Source: Victivallales bacterium
GTDB taxonomy: Bacteria; Verrucomicrobiota; Lentisphaeria; Oligosphaerales; Oligosphaeraceae
Assembly: GCA_900769285.1 (NCBI GenBank)
Contig: CAAGGB010000169.1
Span: 1 to 5,054 of the forward strand
Direction: 5' to 3'
DNA length: 5,054 bases
Shown: positions 1 through 5,054 of the stretch, piece by piece
Position numbering within the stretch: position 1 is the first letter of the stretch
Layout of the letters: the number at the start of each line of letters is the position of its first letter
The notes under the pieces: model-generated
The model's database searches: none
Told to the model about the DNA's origin: nothing
The model's input: only the letters and a program-made list of their open reading frames with translations
Made by a program: the position numbers and the translations under genes

Positions 1-396
1 CTTGGGCAGCGTCCGCACCTCGCAGACCAGCGGCGCCAGGAACGGCACCTTCGGCGCGGGCGAGCCGCTGCCGAAGTAGGCGTAGACCTGGCGTGAACCC
101 GCCTCGGGACGCACCAGGACGAGGCTTCGGTCCTGAGAGGAGCGGCCGTAGTGCGCGCGGCGGAGCTGGCGGCCCTGCTCGTCATAGCAGTGGACGTCGG
201 CGCCGTCGGGGTCGCCGGCGCCGCCGTGCGGCACCTCGATGACGGTCGCGCCCTGGTCGTGGTTCGAGCTGCGCTTCAGGTCAAAGACGGCGCGGTACGG
301 CGAGGCCGAATGGTGCCAGGACACGCGACGCTGCCCCAGGGCAAGCAACGGCAGCAGGCAGCACAGCAGCACAGGAACAAGGCGACGACAACTCAT
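1..396 (-). CDS. Exported protein of unknown function, N-terminal 132 residues (cut by window edge)
   Basis: The frame is open from ATG at 396 to the left edge (132 codons, no stop). The N-terminus is a clear export signal: MSCRR, then a Leu/Val/Cys-rich core to about residue 19 (LLPLLALG). Cys12 and Cys13 lie inside the hydrophobic core, so a lipoprotein box is not convincing. The mature part is polar with alternating beta-type segments (AVFDLKR, ATVIEVPHG, SLVLVRP, QVYAYFGSG), suggesting a beta-sandwich. The order 'V-V-P-G, V-Y-D-G-L, V-Y-YFG' recalls DUF2341-like domains, but this is only resemblance. Start choice is firm: AGGAGGGG (404-411) sits 7 nt upstream. The permease stop lies 69 bp upstream with no terminator between, so co-transcription is likely. 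It does not look like a solute-binding protein. I do not recognise the gene; the rest lies outside the window. Confidence 0.8.
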   Translation of the reverse strand, partial: MSCRRLVPVLLCCLLPLLALGQRRVSWHHSASPYRAVFDLKRSSNHDQGATVIEVPHGGAGDPDGADVHCYDEQGRQLRRAHYGRSSQDRSLVLVRPEAGSRQVYAYFGSGSPAPKVPFLAPLVCEVRTLPK

Positions 397-403
397 GGCT
401 TTT

Positions 404-411
404 CCCCTCCT
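404..411 (-). promoter_or_regulatory. Strong Shine-Dalgarno site for the exported protein gene
   Basis: On the minus strand AGGAGGGG lies 7 nt before the ATG at 396. It fixes that start codon. It is much stronger than anything in front of the permease, so the downstream cistron may be initiated independently of its upstream neighbour. Confidence 0.8.
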
Positions 412-465
412 GGACGACGACGATGATGATGGCAGAATGGACGAGAGTCGAGGTGCGCGGACTCC

Positions 466-2484
466 TCACTTCTCGCTGGGCACGACGATGCCGCGCATGA
501 TGATGTTCTGGCAGAACAGGAAGATGAGGAAGGTGGGAATGGCGGCGATGACCAGCGAGGCGTAGACGACGGCCTGTCCGTAGCGCTGCTGCATCTCGTA
601 GAGCCAGACCATCATCGTCCACATCCTGCGGTCCTGGCAGATGACGAAGGCGTACATGAAGTTGGAGTAGGCGGCGGTGAAGGCGTTGAGGGCGATGACG
701 GCGAGGATGGGCTTGGACAGCCCCATGGTGATCTGCCAGAAGAGCGTCCATTCGTTGGCGCCGTCGAGCTGGGCGCTCTCGTAGAGCTCCTGCGGGAGCG
801 AGTCGAAGAAGCCCTTGAGGAGGAAGATGGAGTAGCCGTTGGCCATGCCGGGCAGGATGAGCGCCCAGAAGGTGTTGAGCATGTTGAACTGACGCAGCAT
901 GATGAAGTTGGGGATGGCGGTGACCATCGGGGGGAACGCCATCGTGCACATGAGGAAGAGCAGGATCTTGTAGCTGGAGGGCATGCGGTAGCGGCTCATC
1001 GCGTAGGCGGCCAGCGGGTTCACCAGCAGGGCCGTCAGGATGGCCAGGCCGCAGTAGATGACCGTGTTCAGGATGCCGCGCCCGTGGAAGAGCATATACT
1101 CCAGTACCGTCAGGTAGTTGCGCCGCACGAATTCCCAGCGCAGGTCACCGAGGTGGGCGTCAAAGTAGGCCAGATGCGCGTCGCGCTGGGGCGGCAGAAC
1201 CTCCTCGATGCGGCTCCACGACGTGCCAAGCGCCGCGTTCGCCGCCGCCAGACTGCCGTAGGTGGTCAGCAGCCAGTCGCGGAAACGCCATTCGGTGCTG
1301 TGGACGACAAGGTTGGACGTGCGCGCACGATGGAGCGTCGACGGCTGCGACGGGTCGCGGAAGCCGGTCAGGAAGCCGTCCCAGTCCGCCGACGCGACGC
1401 CGATGAAGGGCGGCTCCGCCGCCAGCGGCAGCTCGTCGAACGAGGCGTAGGCGGTGCCGGCCTCGGCGTTGAAGCGGGCGATGTCACCGCCGAACGCGGC
1501 GCGGACGCGGGCGCGCTCCGTCTGGACGTCGGCCACATAGACGGGCGCGTCGGCGAAGGAGCGGTAGGCGGCGCCGTGGCGGGCGTTGAGCGTGGCCAGT
1601 CCGGGATGGCCGGGCAGGTCGGGGTACTTGGCGCGCAGATAGCGCTGGTAGTCGCCGAGTGCGGTGGCGTCGACGCGCACCCAGGCGCCGCACAGCACCT
1701 CGCGCACGAACTTCTCCCATTCATCCCGCTCGTCCTGCGGGGCGTCGGCGGGCAGACGGCGGTGGAGATGGCGTCCGGCGAGCTGGCTCTGGCTGTCCTT
1801 GCCGGAGTGCCGCGCCTTGAGGTAGAGACGGCGGTAGAAGCCCTCCGCCGAATAGTAGACGCGCAGGCCGGTCGGCGCCTGCGACATGAAGTCGTAGAGC
1901 TTGCGGGTGAAGGTGGTCGCCTGCGGCTTGTCGCGGCGCATGTACATCCGGGGGACCGAGTAGGTGACGCTGCTCCAGTCGGCGAACTCCGTCCCGAGCT
2001 TCTGGTTGACGACGCTGATGTCCTCGCCGAAGTCACGCGCCAGCAGCTCCTTGAAGCCGCGCTTCCCGGACGGGATGGTGCGCGACTGGGGGCTCTCCAT
2101 GTAGCCGCTGCAGAAGGCGTAGTCGGGCAGCGTCGTCTCGCGGACGAAGGTCTCCCAGGCCTGCGCGGCGCGTTCGTTCGCCGTGCCGACCTCGCCGAGC
2201 TGGTCGAACGCGAACGCCTCGCCGTCGTAGGTGTAGTTCATGTCGGTGAGCGACTCGTTGAAGAGTCCCTCGAGGTGCTTGGCGGCCATCCAGTCGCGGT
2301 CGTGGAGGAAGCGCGGCACCATGTCGAAGTGGCGGATGTCCATGGCGCTCTTCGTGCTGCCGGAAATCATCAGCAGGAACGGATAGACCATCGTGGCGCC
2401 GCCGATGACGAGAAACAGATACATGCCGAAGAACAGGCCGCGCACTTTGGGCTGCTTGCGCCCAATGGTCGAGATGATGCTCAT
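466..2484 (-). CDS. Sugar ABC transporter permease, MalG/CUT1 type, with giant extracytoplasmic insertion
   Basis: Inner-membrane channel subunit of a carbohydrate ABC importer, 672 aa. TM1 lies at about residues 16-40, ending in PFLLMISGSTKSAMDI, typical of the MalG N-terminus. TM2 to TM6 lie near 470-495, 505-527, 536-557, 591-613 and 640-662 and form the BPD_transp_1 core. The cytoplasmic EAA loop, which docks the ATPase, is at 569-592 (ESAQLDGA, then W and F, closing KP); its usual Pro in 'I-x-LP' is Gly588. The C-terminus GIVVPSEK matches the G-I/L tail of MalG proteins. MalG-type permeases are about 280 aa; here roughly residues 41-465 are inserted between TM1 and TM2, facing outside. 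An in-frame TAG at 2494-2496 makes ATG 2484 the first possible start; its ribosome site is weak. No partner permease, binding protein or ATPase gene is adjacent in the window. The sugar cannot be told from sequence. Confidence 0.93.
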   Translation of the reverse strand: MSIISTIGRKQPKVRGLFFGMYLFLVIGGATMVYPFLLMISGSTKSAMDIRHFDMVPRFLHDRDWMAAKHLEGLFNESLTDMNYTYDGEAFAFDQLGEVGTANERAAQAWETFVRETTLPDYAFCSGYMESPQSRTIPSGKRGFKELLARDFGEDISVVNQKLGTEFADWSSVTYSVPRMYMRRDKPQATTFTRKLYDFMSQAPTGLRVYYSAEGFYRRLYLKARHSGKDSQSQLAGRHLHRRLPADAPQDERDEWEKFVREVLCGAWVRVDATALGDYQRYLRAKYPDLPGHPGLATLNARHGAAYRSFADAPVYVADVQTERARVRAAFGGDIARFNAEAGTAYASFDELPLAAEPPFIGVASADWDGFLTGFRDPSQPSTLHRARTSNLVVHSTEWRFRDWLLTTYGSLAAANAALGTSWSRIEEVLPPQRDAHLAYFDAHLGDLRWEFVRRNYLTVLEYMLFHGRGILNTVIYCGLAILTALLVNPLAAYAMSRYRMPSSYKILLFLMCTMAFPPMVTAIPNFIMLRQFNMLNTFWALILPGMANGYSIFLLKGFFDSLPQELYESAQLDGANEWTLFWQITMGLSKPILAVIALNAFTAAYSNFMYAFVICQDRRMWTMMVWLYEMQQRYGQAVVYASLVIAAIPTFLIFLFCQNIIMRGIVVPSEK
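709..780 (-). other. EAA loop of the permease (ATPase-docking motif)
   Basis: Codons for residues 569-592 read ESAQLDGANEW, then F582, I585 and K591-P592, matching the EAA--DGA---F--I--P---P consensus of CUT1 permeases. Glu569, Asp574, Gly575 and Ala576 are kept. Gly588 replaces the usual Pro, as part of 'ITMGLSKP'. The motif shows that the protein is built to couple to a cytoplasmic ATPase and is not a degenerate remnant. Confidence 0.85.
1090..2364 (-). other. Permease-embedded extracytoplasmic domain (about 425 residues) with repeated N-x3-G-T-type motif
   Basis: Residues 41-465 lie between TM1 and TM2. They contain no hydrophobic stretch long enough to cross the membrane, are rich in Arg, Asp, Tyr and Trp, and should form a soluble domain on the outer face. 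Four copies of N-x3-G-[TA]-x-[FYW]-x2-[WFI] occur at residues 160-170, 300-310, 339-349 and 416-426, and three W-[DE]-x-F-[VL] helices begin at 110, 256 and 368. This suggests three or four degenerate repeats of a helical module. Normal MalG has only a short loop here. MalF carries a large P2 loop that touches the maltose-binding protein, but at a different position in a different subunit. A role in substrate capture or binding-protein docking is an inference. Confidence 0.75.
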
Positions 2485-2601
2485 GGATGGGAACTACCGT
2501 CGAAATCAGAAGATAGGGAAAGGGGGAGAAAACCCACGGCGGAGGGGACAGCGACACGCTTCAGCCGACAGGAAATCAGGACGCTGGCGGCTGACCCACA
2601 C

Positions 2602-2630
2602 ACACTAAACGCCAAATGCCCGATTTTCAA
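2602..2630 (-). promoter_or_regulatory. Candidate sigma70-type promoter for the permease operon
   Basis: On the minus strand, TTGAAA (2625-2630) is followed after 17 bp by TAGTGT (2602-2607). The -35 matches five of six consensus positions and the -10 three of six. It lies just downstream of the terminator that ends the beta-helix unit and about 120 bp before the permease ATG, leaving a leader of roughly 110 nt. Location supports it; the -10 is weak. Confidence 0.35.
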
Positions 2631-2641
2631 GCCGTGGACAC

Positions 2642-2684
2642 AAAAAAGCTCCCCGGCGTCCAGGAGGAGCGAACGCCGGGGAGC
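2642..2684 (-). terminator. Intrinsic (Rho-independent) terminator after the beta-helix gene
   Basis: On the minus strand GCTCCCCGGCGT (2673-2684) pairs perfectly with ACGCCGGGGAGC (2648-2659) across a 13-nt loop and is followed at once by six T (2642-2647). The 12-bp GC-rich stem plus T tract is a textbook terminator. It starts 52 bp after the stop codon at 2737 and separates the beta-helix transcript from the permease. On the plus strand no T run follows, so it works in one direction only. Confidence 0.93.
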
Positions 2685-2736
2685 GGAGCCGCCGCGCCTC
2701 AGGCACGGTGGCTTAATCGGATGGGGAAGGCCGCCG

Positions 2737-4035
2737 TCACTTGATGGCCTGGGCGCCGTAGCCCTGGATGGCGCCGAACAGCTTGATGGCGCTGTCGAAC
2801 GGATAGGGGTTGGCCCACATGGTGACGCTGGAGGAGATCTTGCCCTGCTTGTTGAGGCCGAGGGCGGCGCGGAAGTTGTTGATGGGCGAGTTCTCGTCGT
2901 AGTCGGTCTGCTCGGTGTAGACGGAGGCGAGGAAGGCGTTGACGAAGGCCATGTCGAGGATGCCCTTGAAGGCGGCGGGGTCCTTGAGGCTGACGTTGCC
3001 CTCGACGCTCTCCATGCCGTCGGCGTCGGCGATGTCCTCGAAGCCGTCCTCGTCGACGCGGAGGAACTGGATGCTGGGGCTGACGGTGCGGGTGACGTCG
3101 GCCTCCTTGTTGAGGAAGAAGACGTTGTGGTCGACGGAGACCTTCTTGGTGGAGTCGAGGCCCTTGGTGTTGTCCCAGCCGGAGCAGCAGTTGAGTCCGA
3201 GGACGTTGTGGTGGAGCTTGGCGATGACCTTGTCCTGGGTGCGAATGCCGTAGCCCATGGTGCTGGTGGGGTCGGCCTTCTGCTTCCAGGTGAAGAGGAT
3301 GGTGTTGTAGGCGCACTCAAGCGTGACCGTGCCGGGACGCGGCGCGCCGCTGCGGACGTCGATGGCGGCGTTGCGGTTGCCGACGAAGACGTTGTTGAGG
3401 ATGCGGACGGTGCCGTCCTTCATCATGCCGGAGATGGCGTAGCTGCTGCCGTTTAGGAAGAGGCAGTTCTGGATGGTGACCTCGCCGCTGCCGTTCTGGA
3501 TGTAGACGAGGTTCTTGTCCATGGTGTTGTTGGGCTTGGTGCCCTTGGCGGGGGCGATCATGAGCATCCCCTCGGCGAAGCCCTCCGGCTTGCCCTTGAG
3601 GCCATGGTAGCTGTTGGAGTCGGTGTGGTCGAAGATGAAGCCGTCGACGAGGACCTGCGCCTTGGGGCCGGCGTTGAGCGTCAGGGTGCCGTAGGTGGGC
3701 TTGGTGGCGTTCATCTTGTTGGCGGGACGCATCATCGTCTGATGGGCGACGGGATTGCGCGTGGCGAAGTCGGGGCTGTAGCCGCCGATGAGGGAGACGG
3801 CCTTCTTCACCTCGACCCAGCCCTTGTTCATCTGGCCGTTGTAGTTGCCGGCCGCCACATGGATGACGTCGCCGCCCTTCGCCTTGTCGACCGCCTTCCA
3901 CAGATTCTTGAACGGGGCGTCCTTCGTCCCCGCGTTCTTGTTGTTGCCCGTGGACTGGGACACATACAGATCCGCGCCAAACGAGGACAGCGCGAGGGCG
4001 CCAAACAGCGCCGTGGCCATGAGTTGCTTCAGCAT
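2737..4035 (-). CDS. Secreted right-handed parallel beta-helix protein (DUF1565/pectate-lyase-like fold)
   Basis: 432 aa. Residues 1-21 are a signal peptide (MLKQL, hydrophobic core to SSFGA), so the protein is exported. The mature N-terminus DLYVSQSTGNNKNAGTKDAP followed by 'F-LW-AVD-AK-GDVIHVAAGNY' is the classic opening of DUF1565-type beta-helix proteins. Coils continue as V-I-N-C-F-L-N (187-195), V-I-L-N-NVFVGN (210-220), V-L-AYN-I (237-246), A-LHHNVLGLN (272-282) and VSVDHNVFFLN (299-309). The last ~110 residues are less regular. The fold is common in polysaccharide lyases and glycan-binding proteins, but I see no diagnostic lyase catalytic pattern; enzyme or binder remains open. Vicinal Cys283-Cys284 is unusual. 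AAAGGGG 9 nt before ATG 4035 supports the start. It is monocistronic: its own candidate promoter upstream, an intrinsic terminator downstream. Confidence 0.9.
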   Translation of the reverse strand: MLKQLMATALFGALALSSFGADLYVSQSTGNNKNAGTKDAPFKNLWKAVDKAKGGDVIHVAAGNYNGQMNKGWVEVKKAVSLIGGYSPDFATRNPVAHQTMMRPANKMNATKPTYGTLTLNAGPKAQVLVDGFIFDHTDSNSYHGLKGKPEGFAEGMLMIAPAKGTKPNNTMDKNLVYIQNGSGEVTIQNCLFLNGSSYAISGMMKDGTVRILNNVFVGNRNAAIDVRSGAPRPGTVTLECAYNTILFTWKQKADPTSTMGYGIRTQDKVIAKLHHNVLGLNCCSGWDNTKGLDSTKKVSVDHNVFFLNKEADVTRTVSPSIQFLRVDEDGFEDIADADGMESVEGNVSLKDPAAFKGILDMAFVNAFLASVYTEQTDYDENSPINNFRAALGLNKQGKISSSVTMWANPYPFDSAIKLFGAIQGYGAQAIK

Positions 4036-4044
4036 CGTGGTTTT

Positions 4045-4051
4045 CCCCTTT
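4045..4051 (-). promoter_or_regulatory. Shine-Dalgarno site for the beta-helix gene
   Basis: AAAGGGG lies 9 nt upstream of ATG 4035 on the minus strand. The purine-rich context continues with AAAA, as in the leader of the exported protein gene, where GGGGAAAA also precedes the start. Confidence 0.6.
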
Positions 4052-4064
4052 CTCTTCGTTTAAA

Positions 4065-4093
4065 GTTATACTTCTGAGCCTGACAGGGCGCAA
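4065..4093 (-). promoter_or_regulatory. Candidate sigma70-type promoter for the beta-helix gene
   Basis: On the minus strand TTGCGC (4088-4093) is followed after 17 bp by TATAAC (4065-4070). The -10 matches five of six consensus bases, the -35 only three. The -10 lies 29 nt before the ATG, giving a short leader of about 20 nt, and sits in the most AT-rich part of the region. A weak -35 with a palindrome across it fits an activator- or repressor-controlled promoter. Confidence 0.5.
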
Positions 4094-4099
4094 TCCCTG
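4084..4099. promoter_or_regulatory. Operator-like inverted repeat CAGGG-N6-CCCTG across the -35 box
   Basis: Perfect 5-bp arms (4084-4088 and 4095-4099) flank six bases. The candidate -35 of the beta-helix promoter lies almost exactly inside the palindrome, so a bound protein would occlude it. Short arms mean chance occurrence is possible. Confidence 0.3.
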
Positions 4100-4104
4100 A
4101 CGAA

Positions 4105-4122
4105 CGACATAAGGTAATGTCG
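4105..4122. promoter_or_regulatory. Operator-like inverted repeat CGACAT-N6-ATGTCG
   Basis: Perfect 6-bp arms (4105-4110 and 4117-4122) with an AT-leaning six-base centre, just upstream of the candidate beta-helix promoter. An 18-bp dyad of this form is typical of sites for dimeric regulators. I cannot assign a regulator family, and none is encoded in the window. Confidence 0.4.
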
Positions 4123-4153
4123 CCACACTCAAATGCAAAGCGGCAAAGAAGGT

Positions 4154-4198
4154 TGTCGGCCGCCGCCTCCCGTTCCCACCGCCCAGCGGCGGCCGACA
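4154..4198. repeat. Long GC-rich inverted repeat (13-bp perfect stem)
   Basis: TGTCGGCCGCCGC (4154-4166) is the exact reverse complement of GCGGCGGCCGACA (4186-4198), with a 19-nt pyrimidine-rich spacer on the plus strand. Neither strand has a T run after the stem, so it is not a simple terminator. It lies upstream of both candidate promoters, between the two divergent units, where it could form a DNA cruciform or act as an insulator; this role is inferred. Confidence 0.7.
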
Positions 4199-4262
4199 CC
4201 AACCCATAGCGGCCACCGACGCCATTTTCTAAAGAGCGGCGCACTTTTTCTGCCCGCACTGC

Positions 4263-4290
4263 TTGAAAGCGCCCGCGCAGACAGGATAGT
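4263..4290 (+). promoter_or_regulatory. Candidate sigma70-type promoter for the glycosidase gene
   Basis: TTGAAA (4263-4268) and GATAGT (4285-4290) are separated by 16 bp, matching five and four of six consensus bases. The -10 overlaps an odd-centred dyad GGATA-G-TATCC (4284-4294). The leader would be about 45 nt. The -35 hexamer is the same as that of the candidate permease promoter. Confidence 0.4.
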
Positions 4291-4333
4291 ATCCCACTCA
4301 GCCCCCCAACCCCATATCACAGCCATACAGGAC

Positions 4334-4338
4334 AGGAA
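4334..4338 (+). promoter_or_regulatory. Weak Shine-Dalgarno site for the glycosidase gene
   Basis: AGGAA lies 5 nt before ATG 4344, with a second AGGA at 4329-4332. This is the only ribosome site near the first ATG downstream of the in-frame stop TAG at 4287-4289, and it supports that start. Confidence 0.5.
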
Positions 4339-4343
4339 CCGCC

Positions 4344-5054
4344 ATGATCCGCCACGAAGTCTTCACCGACGCCGAGCGCCAGCTCGTCGCCGAGCGCCTC
4401 CCCGCCGTCCGCCGCCAGCTCGTCGCCAACACCAGGAAATTCCAGCAGCATCCCGTGCCGCTGCTGCTGGCGGGAGACGCCTATCCCGGCATCTGGCTGG
4501 AGCACAACCACGACAACCTCTTCCTCGCGCCCTACGCGCCCGAGGAGGCCTGGGCCTCTCAGGTCGTCTTCATGGACTACCAGCGCCCCGACGGACTCCT
4601 CCCCTTCAACCTCCCGCTCTCCTACGGCCCCGACCAGTACTTCAAGACGCCCGCCACCTACAGCCATCTCCAATGCGTCTGGTCCTTCGCGCGCTGCGCC
4701 CTCGACATCGCCCTCGCCACCCACCGCCCCGAACAGGACCTCCAGCGCCTCTACGACACCTCCGTCCGCTACGACCAGTGGTTCGTCGCCAACCGCAACC
4801 GCGCCAACACCGGCCTCGTCGAGATGTACTGCGAATGGGACACCGGACACGACAACAGCCCACGCGTCACCGACGACGGCATCCCGCACGCCTGCCCCGG
4901 CAACGACGCCGCCAACATGCCCGACCTCCCCTGCATGCCCATCCTCTCCGTCGACCTCTCCGCCATGCTCTACGGACACCGCACCGCCCTCGCCGACATC
5001 GCCGACCTCCTCGGCCGACACCAGGACGCCCAGCAGTGGCGTGACCGTGCCGAA
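4344..5054 (+). CDS. GH63/GH37-like (alpha/alpha)6 glycosidase, N-terminal 237 residues (cut by window edge)
   Basis: The frame is open from ATG 4344 to the right edge; an in-frame TAG at 4287 bounds it upstream. Recognisable segments are PGIWLEHNHDNLFLAPYAP (48-66), an 'A-Q-F-YQRPDGLLPF' helix and turn (70-88), and above all EWDTGHDNSPR (164-174). The last matches the W/S-x-G-x-D-x-S/Y-x-R signature of trehalase, GH63 and mannosylglycerate-hydrolase-like enzymes, where this Asp (here D170) is the general acid. 'SVDLSAMLY...ALADIADLLG' (202-224) fits the following barrel helices. The catalytic base would lie past the edge. No signal peptide is seen, so cytoplasmic action on imported oligosaccharides is likely. 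Substrate (glucoside, mannoside, trehalose-like) cannot be set. The gene is transcribed away from the beta-helix gene and uses strongly C-ending codons. Confidence 0.85.
   Translation, partial: MIRHEVFTDAERQLVAERLPAVRRQLVANTRKFQQHPVPLLLAGDAYPGIWLEHNHDNLFLAPYAPEEAWASQVVFMDYQRPDGLLPFNLPLSYGPDQYFKTPATYSHLQCVWSFARCALDIALATHRPEQDLQRLYDTSVRYDQWFVANRNRANTGLVEMYCEWDTGHDNSPRVTDDGIPHACPGNDAANMPDLPCMPILSVDLSAMLYGHRTALADIADLLGRHQDAQQWRDRAE

Larger units (their letters stand above)
4036..4343. other. Divergent intergenic region between the beta-helix and glycosidase genes
   Basis: 308 bp with no convincing gene. From left to right it holds the beta-helix ribosome site and candidate promoter, two operator-like dyads (4084-4099, 4105-4122), a 13-bp GC-rich hairpin (4154-4198), and a candidate plus-strand promoter (4263-4290) for the glycosidase. 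The open frames crossing it encode Arg/Pro-rich or otherwise unconvincing protein and appear to be by-products of high GC content. Confidence 0.7.

Noticed and set aside
413..430. Six tandem GAY triplets (GAC x3, GAT x3) upstream of the exported protein gene
   Set aside because: Too short to be a meaningful microsatellite; a chance run in a 69-bp spacer, though slippage there could change spacing upstream of the ribosome site.
445..464. Small inverted repeat GAGTC-N10-GACTC just after the permease stop
   Set aside because: Only a 5-bp stem with a 10-nt loop and no T run; not a terminator.
2481..3320. 279-codon minus-strand frame overlapping the beta-helix gene and the permease start
   Set aside because: The sequence is almost all Ser/Thr/Pro/Ala/Arg in its first part and reads straight through a strong intrinsic terminator. 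The overlapping beta-helix frame is clearly the coding one.
1084..3456. 790-codon open frame on the plus strand
   Set aside because: It runs antisense across the permease, the terminator and the beta-helix gene, and encodes Val/Gly/Glu/Asp/Arg-rich low-complexity protein with no domain. It is a by-product of high GC and the codon bias of the minus-strand genes.
4154..4198. GC-rich hairpin considered as an intrinsic terminator
   Set aside because: No T tract follows on either strand, and no gene ends nearby, since both flanking genes diverge from this region.
4317..5021. 234-codon minus-strand frame opposite the glycosidase
   Set aside because: It is Val/Gly/Glu/Asp-rich low-complexity, the usual complement of C-ending codons in the sense frame; it has no motif.
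4133..5044. 303-codon open frame on the plus strand
   Set aside because: It is Arg/Pro/His-rich and overlaps, in another frame, the glycosidase that has recognisable family motifs; it also crosses the hairpin and candidate promoter.
1..5054. Search for CRISPR arrays, tRNA/rRNA genes, insertion sequences and attachment sites
   Set aside because: No regularly spaced direct repeats, tRNA-like cloverleaf, rRNA sequence, transposase or integrase frame, or terminal repeats were seen by eye.

Overview
The window is GC-rich, gene-dense bacterial DNA that looks like a carbohydrate uptake and degradation locus. A secreted parallel beta-helix protein, an (alpha/alpha)6-type glycosidase and a CUT1 sugar ABC permease with a giant extracytoplasmic insertion suggest a polysaccharide-using member of the PVC group, such as a Lentisphaerae/Victivallales or Kiritimatiellota relative. 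This placement is an inference from protein style. No rRNA or other phylogenetic marker is present.

Layout. Three genes lie on the minus strand and are read from right to left: the beta-helix protein (4035 to 2737), the permease (2484 to 466), and the N-terminal part of an exported protein (396 to the left edge). One gene on the plus strand, a GH63/GH37-like glycosidase, starts at 4344 and runs off the right edge. It is divergent from the beta-helix gene across a 308-bp intergenic region. That region holds a candidate promoter for each direction, two short operator-like inverted repeats and a strong GC-rich 13-bp hairpin.

Transcription units. The beta-helix gene appears to be its own unit: it is followed by a textbook intrinsic terminator (12-bp perfect stem plus six T) at 2642-2684. 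The permease then has its own candidate promoter about 120 bp upstream of its start. The permease and the exported protein below it are 69 bp apart with no terminator between them, and probably form an operon that continues beyond the left edge.

How the genes may work together. The exported proteins would meet glycans outside the inner membrane, the permease would form half of an importer channel, and the glycosidase, which lacks a signal peptide, would cleave imported oligosaccharides in the cytoplasm. No ATPase, solute-binding protein or MalF-type partner permease is in the window.

The most interesting object is the permease. It is 672 residues long where MalG-type proteins are usually about 280. 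About 425 extra residues sit between TM1 and TM2, and they contain four copies of a spaced motif N-x3-G-[TA]-x-[FYW]-x2-[WFI]. This looks like a repeat-built extracytoplasmic domain fused into the transporter channel subunit.
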